A DNA stretch of 64,000 nucleotides from Himantopus leucocephalus (taxonomy: Eukaryota; Chordata; Aves; Charadriiformes; Recurvirostridae). The translations under genes and the position numbers were made by a program. The notes beneath the pieces are model-generated. The model was not told the DNA's origin. It was given only the letters and a program-made list of their open reading frames with translations, and searched no databases. This document shows, one piece after another, positions 26,101 through 38,221 of this stretch; within the stretch, counting starts at the first letter, position 1, and the number at the start of each line of letters is the position of its first letter. The stretch spans positions 57,423,857-57,487,856 of the forward strand of contig RSEF01000003.1 of the NCBI GenBank assembly GCA_003993805.1. Reading direction: 5' to 3'.

Positions 26101-27399
26101 TCATTAACAGCAAAACAGCAATCATTTAAAAAATATTTTTTATTTGAAGGTGTCTGGAAATACTCCTGTGATTAATGGGGGATAAGAGAACATGCTCACT
26201 CAGGGTTTGAGAATTTACTCAGATTCAGGAAGTCTGTGTCTGTTTCAGCTGCAACAGGATCCATTAGTAATTGCATAATCCACTAAAACCGGGATTATTT
26301 TTTATAGGTTAGGCAAGAAAATAAATGGTGAAGAATTTAGGTGGGTTTTTTTTAATAATGTCACCTACTGGGAGATGTCATTTTTGCAATTTCTGCTAGT
26401 TGGGTGATACGACTGTCGTACCAACACACCACCAACTGGAAACGTACATGGACAATTCACCCCAGGAAACAAACAAAAGTCCCCTTGGTTCTGGTTTGGA
26501 AGAAACAAAGGCTGGAAGTCCAACGGCAGCCGTCCCAATGCTACTGAGCAAAACCCCTGTGATTGAAATGGCCTCAATTACACCCACTAATTTCAGGTGA
26601 CACTTGTGAGGCTGGTTCATAACCTGGTTTTGAACAGGGCCAAGTGTGAGCTCACCACCCCATCCTTCTGTGCATGGACCTGCTCCCCCGGAAGTCCCAC
26701 TTGGTCGCAGGCTCCCCTGGGCAGGCTGCCTGCCCAGGGTTGGCTTTCCGTGAAGGAATCCACATTTCAGATGGCTACAATTAATAGTAATTTCCCAGAC
26801 TAAACAAAGGCAATTTTTATCAGCAAAAGGTGAATAAAGGCCCCTTAGGTAGGAAGCATTATTTTTTATTGAATGTTAAATCAATCAATCTGCTGACCCA
26901 ACAGGATAAAATACGCTTAGATTTAAGCAAATGGTTAAGTGCTTTACTAGAGAAAGACCAGTGCTCACACCTTGCCAGATCCAGCTCTAAGTGAAAATTA
27001 GTTTTTGCTCTAACCTTTGAGACAATTCACTTCCCATTCTGAAAACTGCACATATACAAGACAGCGGTTCTCACACAGTCATGCAGAAGTGGGAGTTATT
27101 TCCAGCCCTAGTAAAAAATGCAGGAGATGCACACAGCTGAAGTGACCTTCTTCATTTAAAAAAAATGGAACAAGGAGGTAAGATTTACTCTTGGAATTAT
27201 TCTGATTTGAATTAAAGATTCATAAAGTTCAGTAATTAAGTGCTTAACAGAAATCTATGTGATGTTGAGAAACCGTTTGTTACATTTGCCATGTGCATAA
27301 ATTTGCTGTGATTTATGGCTCATTAAAATGATTTTTCTGTGATTTTCCCCTTCTTCCCATTCACCCTAATCCTATTTCTCCTACCGCAGCAGCCATAGT

Positions 27400-27733
27400 T
27401 TTATTGTGCCTGTTATGATGCTTTGCTATCATTGAAGATATTTATTCAGTTGTTTGCATGAAAGGTAAGAAACAAAAATATAGAGGGTGTTGAGGGAGAT
27501 ACATTAGTTCTACTATTGTCATATGCTAAAAAACTAATAGTATGAAAAATAGAGCTGCTTGTTTATTAACATCCTGAATTTAACTACCATGTTCATAACG
27601 TGCTGTGAAAACATTTGGGGCAGTTTTTCTTAGAAAGAAAACATAACCAAACCAAAACCACCCCATCCTAACAAATTTAAGTAAGAAGCACAGTCTTAAA
27701 AAAAGAAGAAAAGAACCCCAAACATGGTGATAG
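27400..27733 (-). other. PLAGL1: PLAGL1 3' UTR with candidate polyadenylation signals
   Basis: AT-rich non-coding sequence follows the PLAGL1 stop. Minus-strand AATAAA signals are present at 27562-27567, 27441-27446 and 27400-27405, about 170 to 330 bases after the stop. Further signals lie beyond, so the 3' UTR may be longer. Confidence 0.55.
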
Positions 27734-29881
27734 TTATTTGAAGGCATGGTGAAAATGAGGCAACGTTACAGAATTTGTAGTGGATGGAAAGGAGCGAGGA
27801 AGATGATGCAGCTGGTTTATGGCCATCCCACCAGTTGCTAGCTGAAGACCTTGCTGTTGGCCAAGGCCATTCAGCCTGTGTGATGGTTCCTCTGAACCAA
27901 ATGCCATTGTGATGTCCCCAGTAGTATTCTGGTTGTCACCTGGTGGGAGCTGCCAGAAACTCATCACGTGAGTGAGATCCATGAAAGGCAGGCTCGTAGT
28001 TTCAGCTGCTGCTTCTGTTTCCTTGTGCACTGGGTACTTGTTAGTATCCCCTACAGGCCCTGAGGAAGCTTCTTCCAGACTGATTTTGTGGAGAGATTGA
28101 GGTTCTGGTAACGGCAGGTCCTCAAGAAGATGCACATTGTAACCTTTAACATCCACTTTTATGGGTAGATTCTTGAGGGATCCTGCTGCAAATGAGGTAG
28201 AACTAAGGTCGTATTTATTAGGTTGATGAAGGTTCATGTTAGCAGGAATGGCTGTTGAGCATGGTGTGGGATGGACAGCTGGAAGGCTGTCTGCACAGCC
28301 CATCCTTTGCAAATGAGGAGAAGGTTCAAGGGGAAGAGCAGTTTGTAAGCTTGGCTGGGAATGAAGATGTGAACAGTTGTATTCCTCTGATTCTGGACTA
28401 CTCAAAATCCCATTCTGCACAGAGACCCTTTCAGGAAAAGGGGACAGTATGCCGGCATCTTCCTTCAGTCTGAATGGAAAAAGCTGGTCAAGGAGACCCA
28501 CTGAGTCACCGTTCTGCAACCTGCTCTTCAGCAGTTCTTGTGGATGAGTCTTCCTTGTATGGCGAGTCAAGTGGTCCTTCCGCCCAAACCTCTGGGCACA
28601 AAACTGGCATAGAAAGTCTTTGCAGCCTGTGTGAACTACCATGTGACGCCGCACATCTTTACGGGTGTAGAAGTGACGTTCACAGTGGTCACACTTATGC
28701 TTCTTTTCCTTGGTATTACCAGTTGGTTTCCCTGCATGGCTTTTGAGGTGTTCCAACAACACTTCAGTACCGCCAAACTCCTGGGCACATACCCTACAGG
28801 TAAGGTCCCCACTGGTGGCCGCATGAAGAGCCAAGTGTCTCTTATAGCCTAGCTTGGTGTTGTACTTCTTGCCACACTCTTCACACTTGAAGGCCATCTT
28901 GTTAGGGTCATGAGTCTGAAGGTGATTCTTTAGATGGTCTTTCCTGTGAAAGGTTTTTTCACAGTAGCCACACTGGTGAGATTTCTGTGGAGAATGAGTG
29001 GCTGAATGCCTAAGACAAAAAAGAGAAAGAAGTTACTTGTATTTACATTCACTCTAGTACACAGTACAGCTTCAAGACTTGAAAACACTGCCGCTTTTTA
29101 AGGAAGGCATTTTCACAAGTTCTCAGATTATTAGTAAAAGCCTAACTTTTTTTGGGGGGAAGGTGTTAATCATAAAGCATAAAATAGATTAAAACTGCTC
29201 ACCATAATCTTTTTGAGTAGCCACCGCAATTGAGGGAGACTAATTTTCTCCATTTCTACCAAAAGAGGAATAATAAAAACTGGAACTCAGGGATTAACTG
29301 TCACTAGGACACTCAAGAGGAAAAAAAGGTCCTTGCTTTTTTCCCCCCACACCCACCAGAAAAGGAGTGTCTTCAGAGCTGTACCTGAGCAGTTTATATT
29401 TGGAAATGAAGGCTTTTGTGCATCCGTGCTGTGAACACTTGTAGGGGCGCTCCCCTTTGTGCGCGTAAGTGTGGACTGTAAGCTTGTCAATTGAATCAAA
29501 TATCTTCCCACAGAGTCGGCACGGGTAACTGTCTGTCTTCTTCACTTCTTTTCCCTTCAATAGTGAAGACCGGCCATTTCTCCATTTAGGTATAAACCTC
29601 ACAAGAGCATCACAAGCGCTTCCTGAGCTGGCACAGCTAAGCTTTGCAGCAGAGGAACAGGAAATTGTCCCATAGCACTGGGCAATGCTTTTGCCTAATG
29701 TCGCTCCTCTCAGTTTCCCTTTGAGTTTGCTTTTTGCCTTTACAGGTCCCAATTTATTTGGTGGTCTGAACCTGGTGGTAAGGACTCGGTCTTTGTGGAC
29801 GCACTGGTGAGACTCTAGCAGAGTAAAAGTTGCAAAAGTGCTTCTACAGCTGGAACATATCCAAGGGTCTACAGGCTCTTT
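27734..29881 (-). CDS. PLAGL1: PLAGL1 (ZAC1) zinc-finger and C-terminal exons
   Basis: Exons 29881-29385 and 29009-27734 join in phase 2 (AG|G). They encode the seven C2H2 fingers of the DNA-binding transcription factor PLAGL1/ZAC. Landmarks are [10 protein letters not shown] (finger 1), [16 protein letters not shown] (finger 2, split by the intron exactly as in human at LLR|H), [62 protein letters not shown] and [20 protein letters not shown]. The tail ends LPHFHHAFK, like human LPHFHHAFR. The first of these exons is unusual: before finger 1 it carries an extra C2H2 finger (CSSCRSTF, C-x2-C-x12-H-x3-H) and about 90 residues of basic linker. It has no in-frame methionine, and it accepts from upstream PR/SET exons in phase 0. 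The first Met in this pair of exons is at 28897-28895, after finger 3. Mammalian PLAGL1 is an imprinted growth regulator; imprinting is not expected outside therian mammals. Confidence 0.97.
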
Positions 29882-31474
29882 CTGCAATGAGAACAGAAAC
29901 AGGTCTTTCTTAATAGCTGTTCTAAGGAAAGATCATATTCTTCTCACTGACCCTACATCTTCTCCTGGGCTTTCCCAAGACCTGTCACTGTCCCTAGTGA
30001 TATTTACTTCAATATACTACCATACAGCTATTCGGCTGGAAATGGATTCTCTCTAGGACTCTACAAACTAGAAGGAAAATACAATGGTTGGCTAAATACT
30101 GATTTCCATGTTTTTGCTGAGCATTTACTGTAACAGTCCTGAGTCCTTCACCTTTGTTTATCTGTGCTTACTGAATTTCAAAGTCTCTACATTTGTTCCT
30201 TTTATGGAATTAATCACAAAAGCAGTTTCAAATTGTACTTTATCCTTAGACTGACATAATTCATCTGCCACTGCAACCATACAAAAATTGCACGGGTTTC
30301 TGCACAGAAATGTAGTTTAGCCATACAGGATTTCCTTACGTTTTGGGCTGACTCCGTATTTTACCAGACGGTAATGGTTAATGCCTTAAGGAGAGACTTC
30401 CTCACTTAGCTTGACATTTGGCATTAGACTTTCTTAAACTCGGTAAGAAACACCTGAGGGTTGCAGATCTCAAGCCTATCCTGACTTAGAGGCATTAAAA
30501 TATAAAAGTTTTTTAGCAAGCAATGCATTATTGGAAGTATTATTTCTGTGGAAATCAGTACTCTACTGGATTTACCTGAATTCACTTTAAATATTGACAT
30601 TTTTAAAATTCCAATGAAAAACAATTACAAAAAAAACCCAGTCACTGATGAAATGTACTTCCAATTAATACACAACCCTGCACTTCCTTAGCTGTCTCTA
30701 AATTTTACTTCAGCTTCTCATAAACTGTCCTTACTTTCCCTTGCTCTTGGGCTAGCTTGCTCCGGCGAACATGGTGAGGGTATGTCCACTCTGTCTTTAT
30801 TTACAGACAGAGCCCTCCTCTACCTTATCTGTGTCTGATGCTGTGGCCCTCCCACCCATTCTTTCTGGGGTATACTCTAAAGCCCTCATATGCAAATGCA
30901 ACAATGGGGTTACTTCTCTTCCTGGAGCACCTCTCAATTCCTGGTTCTATCATATTCCCTGTTTAACATTTCCTTCTAGCGTAAGTATCAATCTTCACAG
31001 TCATGTTTTCGACATTTATGAACTTTTCCTATCAGTTTAAGGATTCCTGCTATCATATAGAGGGGAAGGTACTGGGATTAGAAGAGAAGGGTTACTGCAC
31101 AGGAAAGACTGAAATAATTAGTGCATTATCTGACCAACCAATCAGAGCCTGACAAAGAGGAACTAGAGAAGGAAGTCTGAGGCTGGACAGCTTGGTTATC
31201 TACAAATTAATGCCAATCTTAAGTGTTTCCAACACATCCCACTGGTGCCACCCACTTCTGGCTATATCTAATGGCTCCATTGGATTGAAAACACAGGAGA
31301 GGAAGAACAGCCTTTCTCTGAGTAGCTGTTCAGTTAAAAATGCTCTTGGGGTTGTGTTAGCCTACTACTCTACGGTCTCCTCTGGCATCACCAGAGTTAC
31401 ATAAACAGAGAAAGCATGTAAATTGTAATTTACTATGTCTGGTGATGGCTTGAATGCAGATTAGGGGTACTTAC
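29882..31474 (-). other. Intron of the PR/SET-PLAGL1 gene
   Basis: The interval runs from the donor GTAAGTACC (complement of 31466-31474) to the acceptor TTCTCATTGCAG (complement of 29882-29893). It holds several short open frames with no recognisable domain. Nothing else is seen. Confidence 0.7.
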
Positions 31475-34400
31475 TGCTACTGGAGGCAAAGGACAGACAT
31501 CAGATTCTTCTTTAATGAAGACTGCAGAAGCTTCCATAAATTTGGCATAATCGGCGGCATACCATACTTTCAATTCTGTGTGGGGTTCAATTGGCTGTGA
31601 ATGGAAGAAAATAGCACATGTTTACTTTTGCCAATTTTCCCTATACCAAATAATACTGAAGATTGGAGGGCGGTGTGTGTGCAATTTGTCTCCTTATCCA
31701 AGTTGCATTCTTTGAATCTGTTTAAATTGTTGGTAACACAGTTTGACAACTCAAGCACTTTTTGAGCATAACTATCCACTAGGCTTTGACACCTTCAGTG
31801 TTTCTGAAAGCAAAAATGTTTTGGGGGACAGTAGCAGGACGAGTGCCTCAGCCTTCATGACCTTTGCTCAGTGAGATCTATTTGTCTGTGATATCCAGAC
31901 ATCCAGCAGTCTTCCCAAGCAATATTCTATGACTATTCCTCCATGTTTCAGAAGCCCAATGAACGCAACACTTAGCTATAGAGTACAGGCAAAGGAAAAA
32001 TGCATTGTGAATGCATGACAGTTTGAATGCCTCCTGATGTGTTGCACTCACAGAGCATGGGTGCAGAGTTGATCAATACGTGGACTGCAAGTCAAACTTG
32101 CATGTTTCCATATGCTGGCTCTAATGTGGCAGGCTCGCTATGTATGTGCTTTATTGTACATCTGTCCTTTCACTGAAGCCTCCCCACACAGTTCTAAGGG
32201 AGCCCATAATCTGCAGTCTCCCATCCAGTCGTGCCTGCCCAAATCTTTCCTTGGACTGGACTATGACCTCCTCTGACAAATACTTTCAGTCAATAATACA
32301 GCAAATAGAGAGGAGTGATTACACTCACTGGTTAAAGATCCATTAGTTATTTAAAAGCAAAGGAGAAAACTAACGTTGGGGTCATGATTTATATGACTCC
32401 CTGGCCCTGTACATAATTCTCTTCATTCATAATAAAAAACAACATTGCTGCAACAAGAGTAGAGCCAATCTGCACCGTACTTGTAGTTTTATTTAAACTG
32501 AACTAAACTAAATGTGTGCCACTAGAACAAACAAACTAGCCTGGAAGGAGAACAGCTGAGTCTTATTCCACAAAATGTGACATCTTAAAATGCACTTATT
32601 TTTTAACATCAGTGTTGGATAAGCATGGTAGGTGAAAGACAACTTAGATTGTGAATGCTGACAGGTGACAGGTAATTGTGTGTGTAATGTTGAAAACTGA
32701 ACTTTTGAACTCCCAAGCACAAGCCTGCTTGCTAACTACAACCAGTATGGGTTGGCTGTACATTTTGGTAACACCTGGCCTAAAAAGAAATGGTATGTGC
32801 TGAATTCTCCACTCAGTAAAGGACATGAAGCAGAGCCACCTACTAGGAGGCCTATCATGCATTGTGCTCTTGCATATAGTCTATTTAGATGCAGAAAACC
32901 AAACCTGGGGAAGCTCCACAGAGACAACTGCCTGGGGATGCCCTGGGACCTTGGCCAGTGACACCTGAGACTGGTACCCACAAACAGCTGCACAGCATGA
33001 TACTGTCATGACCTTCTGCCTGACATTCCTGGACCAGCAGCAGTCTCCTCTGTGGGAAGCTGAGACCTAGTCGATGTGACTTTGGAGGGAGAGCAAAGTG
33101 CATCAGTGTGAAAAATAGTCAAGTAAGGTAAAAGCTCTAATCTCAGTAAAACTGACATTAAACACCAGTTTTCAAATCCACTACAAGTTGTCCTTTACAC
33201 TGTCTCACCTGTGACAATAAGAGAAAGCTATGGCAGCACCCATGTGAAACTCTCCTGTGATCAGACAGACAGCAGCCATGGATGATTTTTACTTCGTCAT
33301 AATTCTATACTTTTTTAAAGCACTGCAGTCATTAGGTCAGCAAGTATGCTAACCGTGCTATTAGTATGCCACTTACATGTATGCTTTCGTAGCTGCACTT
33401 TCATTTCACTGAAATCCCCTATCTTTGTAAAAACAGTGGGGAGAGGAGCCAATCCTTCTACTCCCAACTTAACAGACTTTATCTAAAATATCTTGAGACA
33501 GTATCTTCATAATCAGCCCTAAGGCAGCCTCATGCCGTGGCCAGCAGGGTGTGTCTAAGTGAAGCAAAAGGCTATCGCTTTCGCTGACCAGGACAAAACC
33601 TGCACGATGCCACAGTACTGTGAATGATTCTGGGAACTAGGAGAAATAAAACCAAAGTAATTCCCTATGACACACANNNNNNNNNNNNNNNNNNNNNNNN
33701 NNNNNNNNNNNNNNNNNNNNNNNNNNNNNNNNNNNNNNNNNNNNNNNNNNNNNNNNNNNNNNNNNNNNNNNNNNNNGTTGGATAACCCTTTCAGTGAAAA
33801 AATTTTTCCTAAAATCTAAATATTCTTTTTTTTTTTAATTTTTAATGTTGCTTACAATGACATACAAACATTAACTTAAGAATAAAAAAGAAAACCGACG
33901 GATGTTCAACATACAGACTTCAGTTTCCTAAGTGTACAAAAGAGTAAGTTCTGATTAAAACAAGCTTTGCCTGAGAAAGTGGCCAAAACAACAAAAAAAA
34001 GACTGTATGTTCCAGTGTCATTTATAAATACAGAGTACTTTGTTCTCCCTCCTCAGACCAAGACACAGCCCAGAATCTCTAACAAAATACTGCAATGTTG
34101 CCATGAAATGCTCAGTTTATAAGTTCTGCAGTTAAGTTTTCAGATTTAACGAGAGCTGAAAAAAGTACATAAAGATTATACCTAGCACCCTGCTCCTGAG
34201 CACCTGGTAATGTGCTCAGAATACAACGTGTGTCCAAAAATGTAATAAAGGAAAGGAATGTGTGTGTTCTTTCCAGGATGAAGTACTGTTGAATGTAACA
34301 GTACTAGATAATCTCACCATGTATCTATCTGGAACTGAAGAACTCTACAACATTCATGTTTAAACACTGCCATCATCAGTGATATTTCTGTTTCTCTCTG

Positions 34401-37400
34401 CTCAGTTTCTTCACTACCCACAACAGCAAGTACACACTGCCTTTTACTGGAAAACCCCATACACTGCTTGCTTTACTACGGATTAAGTGATATAAAAGGT
34501 GGTACGTAATAAAGATCCAGTTGGCAGAACGTAATCAATCTTTCATCTGTAAAGGGATTAGCCTTTCAGAACCTTTGCCTATAAATTTCCATTGGGATGA
34601 CGGGTGAAGCAATGTGGGTTTAACTACCTTAACAGTTGTGAAGTAGACTTCTCCACAGTGCTGATAAGCCACAAGAGTCTGTTCTTCTTGGTTCCGGGCT
34701 AGCCGGACAAACATCATCCAGTTTCCACAGTCTTCATTGGGAGTGTCCAGAAAGTACTTCCCTCCATCTTTCAATACCTGAAACAAAGTGGGAGGACAGG
34801 AGAAAGAACATGATAAAACCAAGTCCTGTAGAGAGGCACATTAGTTTTCTTTAACTTGGAATCATGGCTATCAGTTATTTACCCTGTCTTGATCATATAT
34901 GTCCTTTGAAACTGTGGTTGTTTTGAAATAGATCACTCTTAAAGAATACTGAGTGCAAAAGAAAGTGAAGAACGAATACCTGCTGAGGCACCCAGCTACT
35001 AAAATAACTGTAGGCCTTTGTATGTATTTCCAGTTTATAGTTCATAATTTTTAAGTTATATAAAGATAATATTATAAGAACTAAGTGCAGGCAGGTAGAA
35101 AGATAAGCTTTATGCCTTAATGTACTTCCTGAGTACTTGATAATCTCAAACTTTAGTGCTGTATTAACGCTACATTTTGCATGGAACAATTGTGTAACTT
35201 GTGTAATAAGTCCAGAGAGGTAACATACAATATAATGGCATTTTAACAGTCTTCTCTTTTTCCCCTTAACAATGCAAAAGTAAATACAAATGAACGATCG
35301 TGCCAGAAAGATCTTTCTTTTTGCTTTACTTCATTCTTCCTAGATACCTTTCCAAGAGAAAGCCTCTACGAGGCAAACACTCCCAACCTCATACAAGACA
35401 GTTGCTTTTCTGCAATATAGTCTCAAACACGGACAACTGAAGCTGCACAACAGATGTCAACGCAGCATGTATCTGTTCTACTAACCATGTAAGTGAGCAA
35501 TTAATTGGAAAAAGAAAAGTTGCATTTCCATTGCTTCTGGGAACTATTTTATCTAACTTCGTCCTGTTTCCAGTGAAAACAACTGCCTCTTGGACAAGTT
35601 TGGTGACATACTCAGAATGCTGCTAGGGAGAAGTCAAGGCACCTACTGCTGTCATGTACAAAACCTGGGACTCTAGTCTCTTCTTCTGAAGAAACGGTCC
35701 ATTCATCATCGAGAGCCGTGCTTATCACTGTATACTTTTAAGCAAACAGGGTTGACTGATAGAGGATAGGGTGTGGTTTACAATGGCTTGGTGAAGAGGA
35801 AGGAACTGGGTACTTAGCTCATCCATGTTTGCAAGCTTGTTAGAGAAGTATGTTTCTGCATTTGTAAGAATTAAAGTGTCTCATAAAAAGACGGAAGAAA
35901 TTTAGTTACGGAAAAGAACAAATCCTCTCTGGTGCCAATGAAAAATGCCATGAAAATCCCACAGAAGGACACTGTTACTTTCCTGGCAGACCATTCACAT
36001 GACTTCTATGAGCAAATGAAGTTCACAGCAATTACCGAAGCTATTACTTTTGCTCTCAAACAGAATTACAGAAGTATCTGTATCTATGCCTTCCTCCGCA
36101 ACACACAGTGTTTTCCAGTCTCAAGCTTCTGGAGAAAGCTCAAATGAAGACATAAAGCATGTCACGGGACAGCTGCTGCTGGTCCCTCTCCCCTTGTGGG
36201 TGAGAGGGCCTGATATGAAATGCAGGCTCTGGAAGAATGGTGACCTGTTGGGAAGTCCTGACGGAGGCTGTGGCTTCACCACAGACTCGCTGTATGATGG
36301 AGGGGTGTGCCCAGGCATCATCCCATGCAGCAAAATGCAAAGACCAGGGTGTAGAGGATTACGATCAACTATCATTCCCAAGGAATTCCTGTGGGAAAGG
36401 ATGTGCATGTGGATATGTCTCAGCTACGTTAGTCCTGAGAGGCCACTATTTGTGCTGGATAAAGTACAAACAATAGTATCACGGTCCAGATGAAACGATC
36501 AGTATCTGCACACGCAGCAAGGGATGGTACCAGCCCTAAATAACAATCTAACTAAACTGAGTCAGTGCACTGTGTGTCAAAGTTTATATATAATCACATC
36601 ATTAAGAAGCATTTCCCCATCCCCGCGCTGTTCCTCCCTACTAACCAGGTGCCTTAGTGCTTATTTCTGCCACTATTGCTAATTCAATGCACAAACTTAA
36701 CCCTCCCAGCGGCAAGAACAAATTCTTCTGTTTTATCTGGGAAGACAATACTATCGTTGGATGCTTTCAGTAGCCGTGCTCTGTGAAAAGTTTATCAAGA
36801 GCTGTTAGTCTGATAGGTAAATCACCCTGGAAGTGGTAAAACCAGAAAGCAGGAAAGTAAACTTGTAGAAAACACAATATACAGGAACATTATGGTACTT
36901 CAGGTTACACTGTGCTAATAATGTGATTTACATTCATACATACAGATGAGAAGTACAATTAATTAACTAGATTAGATGGCAAGCTGACTGGTTAAAATAG
37001 ATAAATACGTACGAACTGTTAAAGGCATATATGCACTTCATAGTAAGTCACTGGGTTTTTACCTGCAGGACTAGCCTGCTCTCATCATAGCGGGTCAGTT
37101 TTGTAGACAGTTGACCAACATAAGGACCAAACTGTGTTCTCTTCTGTATTACTTTCTTTGCAAAGACTCCGAGGACTGTGAATAAAAAAAGACCAGTATA
37201 ATATTAATATAGACACCACAAACTATTTCTTGTGTATTTACAGTTGTGAAAATGGAGATAAACACATAGTGCAGAACACATGAATTCTTCTTCTAGACAA
37301 ATAACCCAGGTAAATAATTCTAACGGGAAGAATCTAAAAAGGATGTAAATATGTACAGAGATTTTTTAAAAATGGGTATTACATTGAATTCAGAAGTGCC

Positions 37401-38221
37401 TAAAATCCGCGACACAACAGGCATCTCATCATTCTCTTTCTGAAATGCAATCTTGGTAGGACTAATTTTACACAGGTAGCTGTGGAAAATTCACACACTA
37501 AGGATGTAGTTCCCTTGTTCAAGCTTGGGCATTCAAACTGCCCTGCCCTCAGAAGGAAACAACAGTCTTTCTATAATATGAACTGAAGATGCTGCAAAAA
37601 GTAAATTAACACGCTCTTTTGTGTGTTCTTTTGAGTTTGCAGGGAGTGTGTGAGGGATCTTATTTACCACTTTGTTTCTGACCTCTTATTGAATACTCTT
37701 TTCTGTTTTGCATGCTTGGGGAAAAGAAAAAAATATGTAATAGGGCATGGCTGTTACTATTAGATACAAATTCAACATTCTTTAAATTTGTATTGACTGA
37801 ACAGAGCTAACTGATTGCTCAAAGCTAAATGTCACACCAGCTCTGGCTAATGTCCTGCCATCAGTCTATGCATTGAGGTTACTAGAAATCAGTCATAAAA
37901 ACCAGTAGCTGAATGTGAGCTTTATCTGTGCTCAGCTGAAAATAAAGTAGTCTTCATACTGTTAATACCCAATGATTATACCTTGAGTTATTCATGAAAA
38001 CAAGCTAGTGTTAGTACTTTTGTCTCCTCTTTCTCAAATGTGGGAAAAAGAACTAAAATACTTACTCTGCTGGTTTCCAGCTCGTAGCTCCAACACTCGC
38101 AAAGTGAGGTAATGAGGTAGGGTGAGACGGGCTCGGCTAGGAATAACCCTATCTTTAGCCCTGATGAGTGGTCCGTGGAGTTTGCATTCTCCTATAAGGC
38201 TTTTACCGCAGTCCTCACACC
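31475..38221 (-). CDS. PR/SET domain exons (PRDM10/15-like) upstream of and in phase with PLAGL1
   Basis: Four exons, 38221-38066, 37175-37063, 34777-34628 and 31594-31475, have clean AG/GT borders and consistent phases (1, 0, 0, then 0 into the PLAGL1 exon at 29881). They encode CEDCGKSLIGECKLHGP (a C-x2-C-x7-C-x2-H zinc knuckle), SRARLTLPHYLTL, GVFAKKVIQKRTQFGPYVG, LDTPNEDCGNWMMFVRLARN, LVAYQHCGEVYFTTVK and ELKVWYAADYAKFM. These are the hallmark blocks of the PR/SET domain of the PRDM10/PRDM15 group (compare the family motifs RTQFGP, NWMMxVRPA, AYQxGxxVYFTT, ELxVWYAA). PR/SET domains can be lysine methyltransferases or protein-interaction modules; activity here is unknown. Final residues SDVCPLPPVA precede the donor GTAAGT and continue into [12 protein letters not shown] of the next exon. 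I infer one gene with PLAGL1. It could also be a separate PRDM-like gene spliced to it only in some transcripts. Confidence 0.88.
33677..33776. other. 100-N scaffold gap
   Basis: A fixed-length gap of unknown true size. It lies in the intron between PR/SET exons 34777-34628 and 31594-31475. Because the flanking exons join in phase 0 and the protein blocks are contiguous with the family (VYFTTVK then PIEPHTELKVWY), no exon appears lost. Confidence 0.99.

Noticed and set aside
34535..34627. Read-through of PR exon 34777-34628 to a stop, as a short PR-only protein end
   Set aside because: The exon has a phase-0 GT donor, and the next exon continues the PR domain (ELKVWYAADYAKFM) exactly as in the family, so the read-through is probably intronic.
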